NCBI RefSeq assembly: GCF_037031225.1
Contig: NZ_JAYEZN010000001.1
Coordinates: 992,001 to 1,056,000 of the forward strand
DNA length: 64,000 nucleotides
Direction of reading: 5' to 3'
Source: Halorientalis sp. LT38
GTDB taxonomy: Archaea > Halobacteriota > Halobacteria > Halobacteriales > Haloarculaceae
Part shown: positions 9,127-19,112 of the stretch, piece after piece
Numbering within the stretch: the stretch's first letter is position 1
Layout: each line of letters opens with the position of its first letter
The notes under the pieces: model-generated
What the model was told of the DNA's origin: nothing
What the model saw: the letters and a program-made list of their open reading frames with translations, nothing else
The model's database searches: none
Translations under genes and position numbers: made by a program

Positions 9127-9401
9127 TCTTCGTCGTCGGCCAGCGCCGCGCGGATCGAGCGCGTGACCGTCTTGCCGCCGGGGGTCTCCGGGCGGTACGT
9201 GCCGCCGGCGAACTTGTAGCCGCAGCGACCGCACTCCCAGATGCCGGTGCCCTGGCGCTCGACGCCGTCCTGCCCGCATTCGGGGCACTCGTGGTCGTCG
9301 TTCATGTCGTCCTCGATGTCCGCGACGCGGCGGCGAGCGACGCGGCCGTAGCGAGCGCCGAACCGGCCGGCGCTCCCCGTTCGTGCCTTGTCTTTGGCCA
9401 T
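9123..9401 (-). CDS. rpl37ae: 50S ribosomal protein L37Ae (eL43)
   Basis: 92 residues starting [20 protein letters not shown], a basic N-terminus typical of eL43. A C4 zinc finger follows ([22 protein letters not shown]), then the conserved [20 protein letters not shown] block. The longer frame reaching 9506 lacks conservation and is rejected. The gene opens the L37Ae-Rpo12-Pcc1 run and is coupled to rpoP by a 4-base overlap. A 118-base gap separates it from the upstream DUF2103 gene and probably contains its own promoter. Confidence 0.93.
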   Translation of the reverse strand: MAKDKARTGSAGRFGARYGRVARRRVADIEDDMNDDHECPECGQDGVERQGTGIWECGRCGYKFAGGTYRPETPGGKTVTRSIRAALADDEE

Positions 9402-9519
9402 AGTACCGTTCACTCGTGCGAGCGCGTTCATAAACCCTGCGTGTTCGATCGAAATCCGGCGACCCGGGGCCGGGAGGACCCCGCCCCATCGCGCCCGCCC
9501 GACCACCCTCTCGTCGCTC

Positions 9520-10245
9520 TCACTCCCGCAGGCCGGCCTCGTCGAGGGCCTCGTTGAGGTCCGCCCGGACCCGTTCGCCCAGCTCGCGGTCGCCAGCGGT
9601 CGTGACCACCCGGTTCTCCTGGACGCTCGAGCCGTCGCGGATCAGCAGGCGGACGTTCCCGTTCGCGTCGGCCCGCGTGGCCTTCGCCCGGACGCCGCCC
9701 CGCGATCCCGACCCGCTCGCGTCGATGGGACCCGGGATGATCTTCTTGACGTGGGGGTGGCCCGCGACCGTCTCGATGGCCCGCTGGCCCGCCCGCTCAC
9801 CGATCAGCGTGGTGTGGGAACCGCCGAGGATGTCGGCCGTCGAGGCCTCGACGACCTCCAGGGCTGGCCGGCCCTTCCGCTCGACGACGGCCGAGACCGG
9901 GTCCTCGTCGGGGACGCGGTAGAACTCGTAGTGGACCTCGCCGCGGACCGCCCGGAGCACGGTTCGATCGCCCGTCGCGTACACCTCTTCCGGGCGTTTG
10001 CGGCGGATCTCGTCTGCGATCAGGCCGGCGAAGTTGCGCAGCTCGATCACGTCCGTCTCGCCGTCTTCGGCCTCCGGCGTCGTCGTGATCGTCCGCTGGC
10101 CGACGACCTCGTCTTCGAGCAGCGTCGTCACCGTCGCCCGATCCCGGGCGAGCTCGAGGACCACGGTGTCGGCGTTGCCCGTCCGGCAGACCAGGCAGTA
10201 ATCGCCCGGTCGCGCGAGGTCAGCGGCGCACTGCCGGCACTCCAT
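9520..10245 (-). CDS. DUF2103 family predicted metal-binding protein
   Basis: 241 residues from [20 protein letters not shown]. The ATG at 10245 puts two CxxC pairs at the very N-terminus (CRQC, CLVC), a treble-clef-like zinc ribbon; upstream in-frame sequence is unlike the family. The remainder includes [20 protein letters not shown] and [20 protein letters not shown], and a conserved [12 protein letters not shown] segment seen in archaeal DUF2103 proteins. The function is not known. Position between truD and L37Ae/Rpo12 suggests RNA metabolism or translation. It is separated from truD by about 50 bases and probably co-transcribed with it. Confidence 0.75.
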   Translation of the reverse strand: MECRQCAADLARPGDYCLVCRTGNADTVVLELARDRATVTTLLEDEVVGQRTITTTPEAEDGETDVIELRNFAGLIADEIRRKRPEEVYATGDRTVLRAVRGEVHYEFYRVPDEDPVSAVVERKGRPALEVVEASTADILGGSHTTLIGERAGQRAIETVAGHPHVKKIIPGPIDASGSGSRGGVRAKATRADANGNVRLLIRDGSSVQENRVVTTAGDRELGERVRADLNEALDEAGLRE

Positions 10246-10295
10246 GCGTGTCTCTGGGCGGCTCTCCCGGATAAGCCGGACGGTTCGGAACCCGC

Positions 10296-11672
10296 TCACC
10301 CCAGTTCGGCGGGATCGACCTTCAGGTACTCCCGGAGCAGGACCGTCGCGTAGCTCCCCTTCGGCAGCGAGAAGGCGAAGGTCAGCGGCTCGCGCTCGAC
10401 CGTCAGGTCGGTTCGCACAAGCACCGCGCGCCGCGTCCCCGTCGAGTGGAACTCCCCGGGCAGGTCGAAGTCACCGGGTTCGATCCCGACCTCGTCGAGC
10501 ACGTCGCGTTCGATCTCGCCGGGCTCGCCGTCCCCCAGTTCGGTCTCCGTGCCGACGAGCGGTGCGGTGACGAACGCCCGCCCGCGCTCGCAGTGGCGGG
10601 TCACCGTCTCCACCCTGTCGGCGTCGACACGCTGGAGCCGGTCGGTGTCGGGGACGGTGATCTCCGGCGGCGCGTCGCTGTCCGTGAAACAGACCACGTC
10701 GCCCGCGACGGGCCGATCGAAAGGAAGGCCGCGCTCCAGCCGCTCTGAGAGGATCCGATTGAAGACGTACGACTGGGCGGCGTTGACCAGCAACTGCTGG
10801 AGGTTGGTCGGCATGGTCTCCAGGGCCGCACGGAAGTCGTCTGGCTCGGACGCGTCGCGGTCGACCAGTTCGTGCAGCATCGCCCGTTCGTACCCGAGGT
10901 ATCGGGGCATCTCGTCCAGGGCGTCCGCCCAGTCACCGCCGCGCTCGGCGACCTCGTCGACGCGTTCGCGCGCCGCCTGCGTCTCCTCGGGTTCGCGCTC
11001 GGAGGGGCCGCCCACGTAGGCGAGAACCGCGTCGCGCCAGTCCTCGCTGACGACGGCCAGACCGACCTCGTGGGTGACGGGACGCTGGCTGCCGAAGCGC
11101 TGCTGGCCGAAGTAGTTGGGGACCGCGACGGTGACGGGACCGTCTCCCGGCGCGCTATCGTCGCCAGCCGACCCGGCGAACGCAACGAGGTCGGCGGTGA
11201 TCGCCGCGACGGCGTCGGGGCGGTCGGGGTCGCGGACGGTCACCTCGAAGGCGTTGCCCGCCAGGTCGCCGAAGTAGATACGGCGGCCGGTTCGACCCAG
11301 CACCTCGATGTCCGCGTCGCCGACCTCGACGGCCGCGACTTCGTCGGGATCGGCGTCGGCGACGGAGAACAACTGGGTCGTCACGGCCCGCTTGTCCTTC
11401 GTGCCCGCCCAGGAGATTCGTTCGCGGCTGGCGCCGAGGCCGTCCGACAGCGCGCTCGCGAAGTCGTTGGTGTCCCACCCCGAGAGGGTCGCGCGCAGGA
11501 GGACGTGGGGATACGCGCCGGGGTCGGCGTCGATCGGCTCGGGATCGAACGCTTCGATCTCGGTGACCCGGAAGTCCGCCGGCTCGGCGCGCAGACGGCC
11601 GCCGACGCCGTCCGCGTCGCTCACGTAGTAGTCCATCCCGACGGCGCGCTCGACCGGCTGGGCGTCCCGCAT
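10296..11672 (-). CDS. truD: tRNA pseudouridine(13) synthase TruD
   Basis: 458 residues, usual for archaeal TruD, which catalyses U13 to pseudouridine in tRNA. Motif I is [13 protein letters not shown] with the catalytic Asp at about residue 93. A second family motif, [21 protein letters not shown], lies near residue 195, followed by the TruD-specific insertion (helical, [16 protein letters not shown]). The C-terminus is the typical [17 protein letters not shown]. The ATG at 11672 gives the start [19 protein letters not shown]. It lies between a phosphoribosyltransferase (106 bases upstream) and DUF2103 (50 bases downstream), all on the minus strand. Confidence 0.95.
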   Translation of the reverse strand: MRDAQPVERAVGMDYYVSDADGVGGRLRAEPADFRVTEIEAFDPEPIDADPGAYPHVLLRATLSGWDTNDFASALSDGLGASRERISWAGTKDKRAVTTQLFSVADADPDEVAAVEVGDADIEVLGRTGRRIYFGDLAGNAFEVTVRDPDRPDAVAAITADLVAFAGSAGDDSAPGDGPVTVAVPNYFGQQRFGSQRPVTHEVGLAVVSEDWRDAVLAYVGGPSEREPEETQAARERVDEVAERGGDWADALDEMPRYLGYERAMLHELVDRDASEPDDFRAALETMPTNLQQLLVNAAQSYVFNRILSERLERGLPFDRPVAGDVVCFTDSDAPPEITVPDTDRLQRVDADRVETVTRHCERGRAFVTAPLVGTETELGDGEPGEIERDVLDEVGIEPGDFDLPGEFHSTGTRRAVLVRTDLTVEREPLTFAFSLPKGSYATVLLREYLKVDPAELG

Positions 11673-11778
11673 CAGCGTCCGGCCCCCTGCTCGGTTGTCA
11701 TGGCGCGGGGTTCGTGCCGACCCGCCAAAAGCCTGGAGATCCGCGTCGGTGAATCGCGAGTCGCGGTGGACGCGCCGG

Positions 11779-12417
11779 TCAGGCCCGCTGTTCCCCGGTG
11801 TCGAGGTAGGTCATCGCCTCCTCGTCGGGGACCTGCGAGAAATCGCGGTAGTGACGGCCGACAGCTTGGAAGTTCCGCGGACGTTCGAGGCAGATCACCC
11901 GGTCAGCCTCCGCCGCGAGGGCGTCGACGGTATCCGGGGGGCCGACCGGGACCGCGAAGATCACCTCGGCCGCCCCGGCCTCGCGGACCTGTCGGAGGCA
12001 GGCCCGGGCCGTCGCGCCGGTCGCGACGCCGTCGTCGACCACCACGACCGTCTGTCCCGTGAGATCACCGAGCGTCTCGCCCTGACGGTACGCGATGGCC
12101 TTCTGGCGGGCGGCGACGGTCGTGTTCGCCCACGCATCGCGGATGTACGCTCCGCTCACCCCGAGACGGTCGATAGCGTCCTCGTTGTACCAGGTGCTCC
12201 CGTCGCTGGCGACGGCGCCGATCGCGAACTCCGCGTTGCCCGGGGCGCCGATTTTCTTGGCCACGACGACGTCGAGCGGGGCGTCGAGCGCGTCCGCGAC
12301 CGCACGGCCAAGGGGCAGTCCCCCGCGCGGAATCGCCAGGACGAGGTCGGTGGCGACGCCCTCCGCGGCGAGTCGCTCCCCGAGGCGCTCGCCCGCCGCG
12401 GTTCTGTTCGCGAACAT
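11779..12417 (-). CDS. phosphoribosyltransferase family protein
   Basis: 212 residues from [20 protein letters not shown]. An upstream in-frame start at 12492 gives a non-conserved extension. The type I PRTase fold is evident: an early [20 protein letters not shown] segment, [16 protein letters not shown], and the PRPP loop [16 protein letters not shown] around residue 130. This subfamily is often annotated simply as phosphoribosyltransferase and in bacteria is related to comF-like or erythromycin-esterase-associated domains. The acceptor base or other substrate cannot be told from the sequence. It sits between pth2 and truD, but gaps of ~100 bases on each side leave room for independent promoters. 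Confidence 0.85.
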   Translation of the reverse strand: MFANRTAAGERLGERLAAEGVATDLVLAIPRGGLPLGRAVADALDAPLDVVVAKKIGAPGNAEFAIGAVASDGSTWYNEDAIDRLGVSGAYIRDAWANTTVAARQKAIAYRQGETLGDLTGQTVVVVDDGVATGATARACLRQVREAGAAEVIFAVPVGPPDTVDALAAEADRVICLERPRNFQAVGRHYRDFSQVPDEEAMTYLDTGEQRA

Positions 12418-12514
12418 GGTCCGGACAGAGGACGGCCACGAGCAAAGCTCTCCGTGCCGACTCCAGTCGCTCGCGTGCCGGGACGTGGCCACCCGTCTGC
12501 GAGACGGCTGCCGA

Positions 12515-12853
12515 TCAGAACAGGGACAGTTCGCCGGTCACGCGGTCGACGGCGTCCTCGTTCCCGGGGCCGACCGCCAGCGCCGTGACCGTACCGGGTT
12601 CCAGCTGAGTGTGCCCCGCGTCCCGGACGATGGCGTTGGGCAGCCCCTCGCGTTCGGCTTTGTCGGCCAGCTCGAACAGCTGCTGTTCGCTCTCTCCTTT
12701 CAGGACGACCTTCTTCTGGCCGCCGCCTTTCCACTCCTTGCGGGTCCGGTCCGGCGTGTCCTCGTACGCCGAGAGGGAGGCGTGGGCCACCTGCGCGGCG
12801 AGTTTTCCCTGTCCCATTCCGACGTCGGTGCGCGCGACGATCGCCTGTTTCAT
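12515..12853 (-). CDS. pth2: peptidyl-tRNA hydrolase Pth2
   Basis: 112 residues, normal for archaeal/eukaryotic Pth2, which releases peptides from peptidyl-tRNA. It has the family start ([20 protein letters not shown]), the conserved [10 protein letters not shown] helix, [15 protein letters not shown] and the C-terminal [29 protein letters not shown] blocks. No signal or extra domain is present. It is the first gene of the minus-strand run and is divergent from dcd, with 89 bases between the starts. Confidence 0.95.
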   Translation of the reverse strand: MKQAIVARTDVGMGQGKLAAQVAHASLSAYEDTPDRTRKEWKGGGQKKVVLKGESEQQLFELADKAEREGLPNAIVRDAGHTQLEPGTVTALAVGPGNEDAVDRVTGELSLF

Positions 12854-12910
12854 ACGACCTCGAAGCGCGGGGTGGGCAATAGGTCTGACCGTCGGCGTCG
12901 CGGACCCAAT

Positions 12911-12919
12911 AACTTTAGA
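12911..12919 (+). promoter_or_regulatory. TATA-like box of dcd
   Basis: AACTTTAGA centred about 28 nt before the dcd ATG (12943), fitting a leaderless haloarchaeal transcript. It lies in the 89-base divergent gap between pth2 and dcd. Confidence 0.5.
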
Positions 12920-12942
12920 CGGCCGACTCCGCTGGTTGGGGT

Positions 12943-13533
12943 ATGATCCTCTCGGACGCGGACATCCTCGCCCGGCTCGCCGAGGGCGACCTCGTGATCG
13001 AGCCGCTCGAAGACGTGGATCTCCAGGTCCAGCCCGCGAGCGTCGACCTGCGGCTGGGTCGGGAGTTCCTGGAGTTCCAGCACGCGAACATCCCCTGCAT
13101 CCACCCCAACAGCGAGCAGGAGGTCGCCGAGTACGTCGACGAGACCCACGTCGACGAGGGCCAGGAGTTCATCCTCCACCCCGGTGACTTCGTGCTCGGG
13201 ACGACCATCGAGCGCGTCGAGATCCCGGCGGACCTGATCGCCCACGTCGAAGGTCGCTCGTCGCTCGGCCGCCTCGCGATCGTCGTCCACGCGACCGCCG
13301 GGCTCTGTGACCCGGGATACGAGGGCCAGATCACGCTCGAGCTCTCGAACCTCGGGACGGCCCCGGTCGCGCTGACCCCCGGCATGCGCATCTCGCAGTT
13401 GACCTTCACGGAGCTGAAGACACCGGCCGACCGGCCATACGGGGAAGAGCGCGGCTCGAAGTATCAGGGGCAGTCGGGGCCGCAGGCGTCGAAGATTCAG
13501 GGGGATCACGAGTTCGGAGGCGACCAGGTCTAA
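12943..13533 (+). CDS. dcd: dCTP deaminase
   Basis: 196 residues; converts dCTP to dUTP (possibly on to dUMP if bifunctional) for thymidylate synthesis. Conserved elements: [10 protein letters not shown] near residue 30, [20 protein letters not shown] at 101-120 (nucleotide binding), [12 protein letters not shown] with the likely catalytic Glu at ~133, and the C-terminal [14 protein letters not shown] lid. I cannot tell mono- from bifunctional DCD-DUT. The last codons (EFGGDQV plus stop) form the start of a 74-bp tandem repeat that continues downstream. Confidence 0.93.
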   Translation: MILSDADILARLAEGDLVIEPLEDVDLQVQPASVDLRLGREFLEFQHANIPCIHPNSEQEVAEYVDETHVDEGQEFILHPGDFVLGTTIERVEIPADLIAHVEGRSSLGRLAIVVHATAGLCDPGYEGQITLELSNLGTAPVALTPGMRISQLTFTELKTPADRPYGEERGSKYQGQSGPQASKIQGDHEFGGDQV

Positions 13534-13557
13534 CGCGACGGATAGTGGTCCGTCGCG
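13534..13557 (+). terminator. perfect 9-bp hairpin right after the dcd stop (copy 1)
   Basis: CGCGACGGA-TAGTGG-TCCGTCGCG, a perfect 9-bp stem with a 6-nt loop, directly after TAA. No T-run follows, so a classical terminator is doubtful. An mRNA 3'-end stabiliser or recombination hotspot is equally possible. Confidence 0.5.
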
Positions 13558-13607
13558 GGAGACCCCGTCGGCGAGAACGAGCAGAGTTCGGAGGCGACCA
13601 GGTCTAA

Positions 13608-13631
13608 CGCGACGGATAGTGGTCCGTCGCG
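13608..13631 (+). terminator. same 9-bp hairpin in the second repeat unit (copy 2)
   Basis: Identical to the hairpin 74 bases upstream. Again there is no U-tract; the role is unknown. Confidence 0.45.
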
Positions 13632-13705
13632 GGAGACCCCGTCGGCGAGAACGAGCAGAGTCCGGAGGCGAACAGGTCTGAGCGCCGAAAACAGAACCTC
13701 CCGAG

Positions 13706-16700
13706 TTAGAACTGCCGTCGCGCAAGTGCCAGCCCCGCGACGGCGATCGCGAAGAGCGCGGCGATCGGCGAGAAGCCGGGGCCGTCGCCGGCCGTGCTCG
13801 CGGGCTGCTCACCGTCGGTCGCGACGGTCTCCTCGTCGTTTTCGCTGGTGGGAGTTGTCTCTGTCTCGGTCGGGGTGGCCGACGTCGAATCGGTCGCCGT
13901 CGTCGAGTCGTGTGCGTCGACCGGGACGGACACGCCGACCGTGCCAGCGGCGGTCCCGTCGACCGCGAGCGCATAGGTCCCCGTTCGCTCGAACTCGACG
14001 GGGAGCGTGATCGTTCGGGACTCGCCGCCGGGGACGCGCACGGTCTCGTTCGCCAGTTCGGTTCCGTTGGCGGTGACCGCGACCGTTCGCGACCCGGTCA
14101 CGGGGCCGTCGTTCGCGACCGTGACGGACACGCCGACCGGGTCGGCCCGCGCGGCGGTCGAGCGGTTCACGGTTGCGTTCGTCACCGAGAGGTTCGCGGC
14201 CGCGTCCGTCGCGACGGCGAAGACCGAGAGCCCGGGCGCGGTCGCCTCGAAGCGGTGCATCCCGCTCGCGGTGCCCACGTGACTGGTCGGCCGTTCCGAC
14301 CACGTCCCGCCGGTCTGACGAAGCAGCGTGACCGATTCGGGATCGGTGCCCCGATCTGCGAGCGTCTCGGCGTCGACGCCGAACCGGAAGGTCGCATCGG
14401 AGACGTCCGCGTCGGAGACGGTGTGCGAGACCGTGAGGAAGCCGACCGGCGCGTCGAGTGCCGGGGCACCGTCGGGCGCGGCCGCCGTCGCGGCCACTTC
14501 GAGTTCGTAGTCCGTGGCCGCCGCGGTCAGCGCCAGTTCGTTCAGACGGAACCGCTCGCCCGAGTCGGCGACGGCGAACGAGACCTCGACGGTCTGGCCG
14601 GGGTTGGCGCGCGAGACGGTGGCCCGCTGGCTGCTGGGGCTCGTCGGGAGGACGGAGACGTCCGCCGACGGCGGGGCGGGCGCGGTGTCGCCGCCCGACC
14701 CGCCGGAACTTCCGCCGCCGGAGCCGCCACCGCCACCACCGGATCCGCCGCCACCGCTACGGGTCTCGACCTGATCGATGGTGACCGTCGCCGACTCGCC
14801 AGTTGTGCCGTCCGTTCCGGTGTCGTCGGTCGCCGTCGTCACCGTCGCGCGGACCTGGCCGTCGGCCCCGACTCTCCGCACCGCGCGGTACGTGTAGGGT
14901 CCCGACCCGGACCGGTCGAAGGACTCGATGGTCAGCGCCGTCGAGATCGCGCCGTCGAGATCGACCCCGAGCGCATCGAGCGATTCGGTGGACTCGACGG
15001 TGACCGAGACGCGCTGGTTCGACAGCGCTGACAGCGAGAACGACGTGATGGACGGCGGGGTGTCCACGGCGACGGCGTCCGTCGTCGCCCGACCCTCGTT
15101 GCCCGCGTCGTCCGTTGCGATTACGGGGATCGCGTGGTTGCCGTCCGCCGCCCGGCTCTGCGCGCCGACGGTCACGGTCGCGTTCGCCGTGCCGTCGCCG
15201 TCGGCGTCGGTGAGCGTGACGGTCCCGGCCCCGAGAGCGGACGCGTCGGCGCGAACGGTCGCGACGCCGCTCAGGGCGTCCGTCGCGGTGGCGGTGATCG
15301 CCAGCCGGTCGCCGTTTCCGAGCGTGCCGTTCACGTCGAGGGATCGGGCCGCTACGGAGAGCGAGGGCGGCGCGGTGTCGAGCGTGACCGTCGGAGTCGT
15401 GTCCTCGGCTTCGTTACCGGCCGCGTCGGTCGCCGTGATCTGCACCGCGTGCGGGCCGTCGGCGGCCGCGTCGCGCTCGTCGACGGTCAGGGTCGCCCCG
15501 TAGGTGCCGTCGCCGTCGGGATCGGTCAGGGTGACCGTCCCACCGCCGAACGCCGAGGCGTTCGCACGCACCGCGGCCACGCCTGACGTCGCGTCGGTCA
15601 CGTTCACCGCGACGGTGAGCGGGTCGCCGTCTCCGACCGGCCCGCCGTCGAGTCGCAGATCGCCCAGCACGGGGGCGGTCGTATCCACGACGATCCGTCC
15701 CGACTGCGCGCTCGCGCCGTCGTTACCCGATTCGTCGACCGCGGCGTCGAGCGTCGCCGTGTACGTCCCGTCGGCCTCGGCGTCCCAGGTGGCCGCGTAG
15801 CGCCCGTCGGTGGCCGAGAAGTCGTCCGCGGTCAGCGTCGTCTTCGCAGGGCCATCGACGGTCGCCGTGATCGAGGAAAGGGGCTCCGACGTGTCGAAGC
15901 CGACCGCGACGCGCTGTCCGGTCGGGTTCTCCACCGTGAAGTTCGAGATCCTCGGCGCCGTGTCCAGCGCGACCGTGGGCGTCTCCGCCGTCCCCCGGTT
16001 TCCGGCCGCGTCGGTCGCCGCGATCTCGACGCCGTAGTCGCCGTCAGTCGTTGCGTTGGGGCCGTCGACGGCGACAGTGGCGTCGTAGGTCCCGTCCGCG
16101 TCGCCGTCGGTCAACGTCACCGTCCCCGCGCCGAACGCCGTGGCGTTCGCCGTGACGGTCCCGACGCCCGCGATGGCGTCCGAGACGGTCGCACCGATCG
16201 CGAGGGCGTCGCCGTCGCCCACGGTCCCGTCGTCGTCCGCGGCGTCCGCGAGAGTCGGGGCCGACAGCTCGGGCGGGGTTGTGTCGACGACGACTGTCTC
16301 CGACTCGCCGCTGGCTCCGTCCTTGCCCGCGTCGTCGACCGCCGCGTCGAGCGTCCCGGTGTACTCCCCGTCACTGCCGGGAGTCCAGGTCACTACGTAG
16401 CGCCCGTCCGTGGCAGTGAAGTTCGCCTCGGTCAGCGTCGTCGATTCCGGTCCGTCGACGCTCGCGGTGATCGAGGCGAGCGACTCGGAGGCGTCCAGGC
16501 CGAGTTCGAGGACCCGGCCGTCGGGATTGGTCACCGAGACGTTCGTGATCCGGGGCGGCGTGTCGAGGGAGAGCGTTCCAGTCGTCGTGATCCGGTCGTT
16601 CCCGGCGGCATCGGTGGCCCTGACGGGCACGTCGTAGTCACCGTCGGTCCGTGCCCCGTCGCCGACGACGGCGACTGTCGCGTCGTAGGTCCCGTCGCCG

Positions 16701-18841
16701 TTCCCGTCCGTGAGGGCGACGGTTCCGGCCCCGAACGCCGACGCGTTCGCCGTCACTGTCGCGAGCCCCGAGTGTTCGTCCGCCACCGTGGCTCCGATCG
16801 CGACTGCGTCGCCGTCGCCGACGATGCCGTCCCCGTCGGTCGCGTCCGTCGCGGTGACGCCTGCGGAGGTCGGTGCCGCGGCGTCAACCTGCACCTCGCC
16901 GGTCTCGTTCGCGTCGGTGTTGCCTGCCCGGTCGGTCGCAGTGACCGTCAGTGCGGTCGAACCGGTGGTCGCGCTCTCGCCGACCGCGATGGTGGCGTCG
17001 TACGTTCCGTTCCCGTCGTCGTCCGTGAGGGAGACGGTGCCGGCACCGAGTGCGGCAGCGTCCACGTCGACGGACTCGACACCGATGTCGTCCGTGACCG
17101 GGGCCGCGACCTCGAGTTCGTCGCCGACGCCGAGCCAGCCGTCGGAGGGGGCCGTGACGGTCGCGTTCCCAATTTCGGGGGCGGTGCCCTCGACGGCACC
17201 GACCGCGCCAGTGGCGTTCACCAGCCCCCAGCCGGTCGCGACGGACGGTTCGGTCCCGCTGATGGCCGTCGACGTTCCCAGCATGGCGGATTCGACCGCC
17301 GCGGGCGTCAGGCTGGCGTTGGCCCCGAGCGCCAGCGCGGCGACGCCGGCGGCGTGCGGTGCGGCGGCGGAGGTGCCGTAGAAACAGCAGCCGGCGTCGG
17401 TCGAGACGCCGTCGGGCGCGACCACCTCGGGCTTCAGGCGGCCGTCCACCGTCGGCCCCTGCGAGGAGTACCCCGCGAGGGAGAGGGAGTCGTCGTGGAC
17501 CGCGCCGACCGAGAGCACGTCCGGGCTGGCCGCCGGGATGAGCAGGCTCTGGCGGGCTTCACTCGGGTCGAATCGCGCGCCGCCGAAGGTGAAGACGTTG
17601 AACTCAGCATCGGTCTCGCCCGACTGGTGGACGATCCGGAGTCGCGGATTCGAATCGCTCGCGCTCACGGTGACCCGCTCCCAGGGACCGAACGTCGAGC
17701 CGTCCTGGGTGTTCGTCGACCGGTCGAGGACGGTGCCGCCCTCGTCGACGAGTTCCACGTCGTAGTCCTGGTCGCGCGCGTCCCAGTCGGTCCAGCTGAC
17801 GAAGACCGTCGCCGACCCACTGCCCGGCGGCTGGACTCCCACGGACTCTCCCCCGTCGACGTCGAGGACGCCGTCGCCGTCCGCGTCGCGCCAGGAGCCG
17901 TTCCAGTGGCGGCCGTTGGCGTAGTTGCCCGACGAGGTGACCCAGACGCCGCCGTCGGCGACGAACTCGCCGATCTTCCGGTCGATGTCGTCGGTCCCGT
18001 CGAGCGGGCCGGCCGTGTTGGCCCACGCCAGCGACATCGACACCACGTTCGCGTCGGTCGACGACCCCAGCCAGTCGACGGCGCGTTTCAGGTCCGTCCC
18101 TGTCCGAATGCGGACCAGCACCACGTCCGCACCCGGGGCCGTGCGAGCGGCCAGTTCGGCCGTCTTCGTCCCGTGCGAGCCCGCGCCGCCCTCGATTCCG
18201 TCGCCCGAGAAGTCCCGGGTCTCGACGACCTGGTCGCCGAATTCGGGGTTGTCGAGGTCGTAGCCGCCGGTGTCGACGATCGCGACGGTGGCGTTCGTCC
18301 CGTCGTAGCCCGCCTCGTGGACCGAGACGGCGTTCATCGACGACAGCCCCGCCACGCTCGTCGGCTCGACCGGCGTCGGCGGCCGGATCACCCGGACCGA
18401 CGCGTCGTCCGCGACCTGTTCCAGTGCCGCCACCGGGAGTCTGACCTGGAGTTCGTTCTCGTACCCGGAGTCGAGGCGGCCACCGGCCGTCCTGACGGCA
18501 GCGGCCGCACCCTCGGCACCGCCGTCTTGGGCGACGACCGTCGCCTCGACGACCGTCTCGTCGCCCGATTCGCGAGCGACGGGACCGGTCGCGGTCGCCG
18601 GTGAGCCGCCGCGATCGGAGAGCAGATCGCCGTTGATCCGGGGGTGGGCGGACGAGTTCGAATCGGTCGCGGCCGTCCCGTTCTCGTCTTCCAGTTGCGT
18701 CTCGTTCCCGTCACCGGACGCAGCGTCGCCGCCGTCGAGCACTGAGACGCTGGCGACCGGCGCGGCTCCCGCCGCGCCCGCGAGGAGTCCGGCGAACAGT
18801 ACGACGCCGACGACGACCGACCACCGATGAGTTGCGACCAT
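13706..18841 (-). CDS. secreted subtilisin-like serine protease with tandem Ig-like repeats and PGF-CTERM anchor
   Basis: 1711 residues from the ATG at 18841 (MVATHRWSVVVGVVLFAGLL), which puts a signal peptide at the N-terminus; a GTG at 18874 would add 11. The S8 catalytic domain covers roughly residues 170-555: Asp in AIVDTGGYD (~190), His in GSHGTKTAE (~223), oxyanion Asn in VTSSGNYAN (~306) and Ser in YGTSAAAPHAAG (~491). A long region (~560-1330) of about seven repeated beta-sandwich units follows (VGDGDALAIGATVSD, VTLTDGDADGTYDATV, ITATDAAGN patterns). Then come a Gly/Ser linker, a PGF-pre-PGF-like domain (RATVSRANPGQTVEVSFAV) and the C-terminal sorting tail DGPGFSPIAALFAIAVAGL-ARRQF, the expected archaeosortase A substrate. 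It is probably lipid-anchored on the S-layer face. Confidence 0.9.
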   Translation of the reverse strand: MVATHRWSVVVGVVLFAGLLAGAAGAAPVASVSVLDGGDAASGDGNETQLEDENGTAATDSNSSAHPRINGDLLSDRGGSPATATGPVARESGDETVVEATVVAQDGGAEGAAAAVRTAGGRLDSGYENELQVRLPVAALEQVADDASVRVIRPPTPVEPTSVAGLSSMNAVSVHEAGYDGTNATVAIVDTGGYDLDNPEFGDQVVETRDFSGDGIEGGAGSHGTKTAELAARTAPGADVVLVRIRTGTDLKRAVDWLGSSTDANVVSMSLAWANTAGPLDGTDDIDRKIGEFVADGGVWVTSSGNYANGRHWNGSWRDADGDGVLDVDGGESVGVQPPGSGSATVFVSWTDWDARDQDYDVELVDEGGTVLDRSTNTQDGSTFGPWERVTVSASDSNPRLRIVHQSGETDAEFNVFTFGGARFDPSEARQSLLIPAASPDVLSVGAVHDDSLSLAGYSSQGPTVDGRLKPEVVAPDGVSTDAGCCFYGTSAAAPHAAGVAALALGANASLTPAAVESAMLGTSTAISGTEPSVATGWGLVNATGAVGAVEGTAPEIGNATVTAPSDGWLGVGDELEVAAPVTDDIGVESVDVDAAALGAGTVSLTDDDGNGTYDATIAVGESATTGSTALTVTATDRAGNTDANETGEVQVDAAAPTSAGVTATDATDGDGIVGDGDAVAIGATVADEHSGLATVTANASAFGAGTVALTDGNGDGTYDATVAVVGDGARTDGDYDVPVRATDAAGNDRITTTGTLSLDTPPRITNVSVTNPDGRVLELGLDASESLASITASVDGPESTTLTEANFTATDGRYVVTWTPGSDGEYTGTLDAAVDDAGKDGASGESETVVVDTTPPELSAPTLADAADDDGTVGDGDALAIGATVSDAIAGVGTVTANATAFGAGTVTLTDGDADGTYDATVAVDGPNATTDGDYGVEIAATDAAGNRGTAETPTVALDTAPRISNFTVENPTGQRVAVGFDTSEPLSSITATVDGPAKTTLTADDFSATDGRYAATWDAEADGTYTATLDAAVDESGNDGASAQSGRIVVDTTAPVLGDLRLDGGPVGDGDPLTVAVNVTDATSGVAAVRANASAFGGGTVTLTDPDGDGTYGATLTVDERDAAADGPHAVQITATDAAGNEAEDTTPTVTLDTAPPSLSVAARSLDVNGTLGNGDRLAITATATDALSGVATVRADASALGAGTVTLTDADGDGTANATVTVGAQSRAADGNHAIPVIATDDAGNEGRATTDAVAVDTPPSITSFSLSALSNQRVSVTVESTESLDALGVDLDGAISTALTIESFDRSGSGPYTYRAVRRVGADGQVRATVTTATDDTGTDGTTGESATVTIDQVETRSGGGGSGGGGGGSGGGSSGGSGGDTAPAPPSADVSVLPTSPSSQRATVSRANPGQTVEVSFAVADSGERFRLNELALTAAATDYELEVAATAAAPDGAPALDAPVGFLTVSHTVSDADVSDATFRFGVDAETLADRGTDPESVTLLRQTGGTWSERPTSHVGTASGMHRFEATAPGLSVFAVATDAAANLSVTNATVNRSTAARADPVGVSVTVANDGPVTGSRTVAVTANGTELANETVRVPGGESRTITLPVEFERTGTYALAVDGTAAGTVGVSVPVDAHDSTTATDSTSATPTETETTPTSENDEETVATDGEQPASTAGDGPGFSPIAALFAIAVAGLALARRQF

Positions 18842-18906
18842 CTCTGCGAATCCGTGTCCGGTGTTCACCACCACCCCTCATTATTGTTTGTACTTTGACT
18901 ATTTTG

Positions 18907-18925
18907 TAGATATATAATATTTTTT
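18907..18925 (-). promoter_or_regulatory. AT-rich promoter region of the subtilase gene
   Basis: The minus strand reads AAAAAATATTATATATC here, the most AT-rich stretch in this part of the window. It lies 30-80 bases upstream of the two possible subtilase starts. The wider divergent gap (18842-19112) is AT-rich on the subtilase side and GC-rich on the thiR side. Confidence 0.5.
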
Positions 18926-19076
18926 GGTATTCAGTTACTTACCAGTCGGTATCAGTCTGGTCTGAATGAGTCTCTCTCAGCTTCGTACCGGTATACTGTC
19001 TTCAATTCCGATAGTAGTAGTATTCTGATAGCATCGCGAATTCGTGGGTCGGTGGCGTCCGCGCCGTGCGGCAGGG

Positions 19077-19083
19077 TTTTTAT
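19077..19083 (+). promoter_or_regulatory. TATA-like box of the ThiN-domain regulator gene
   Basis: TTTTTAT within GGGTTTTTATGCC, 30 nt before the ATG at 19113, so the transcript is probably leaderless. A T-rich box in a GC-rich surrounding supports it. Confidence 0.5.
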
Positions 19084-19112
19084 GCCGGCGCGGGACTGAG
19101 TTGCGACAACGA

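Larger units (their letters stand above)
13511..13682 (+). repeat. 74-bp tandem repeat spanning the dcd stop codon (2.3 copies)
   Basis: Copy 1 runs 13511-13584, copy 2 13585-13658 (74/74 identical by eye). A diverged partial third copy starts at 13659 (AGTCCGGAGGCGAACAGGTC, then TGA instead of TAA). Each unit begins with the dcd tail (EFGGDQV-stop; ESGGEQV-stop in the third) and contains a perfect hairpin. Two identical copies imply a recent duplication; the third implies an older one. Confidence 0.95.
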
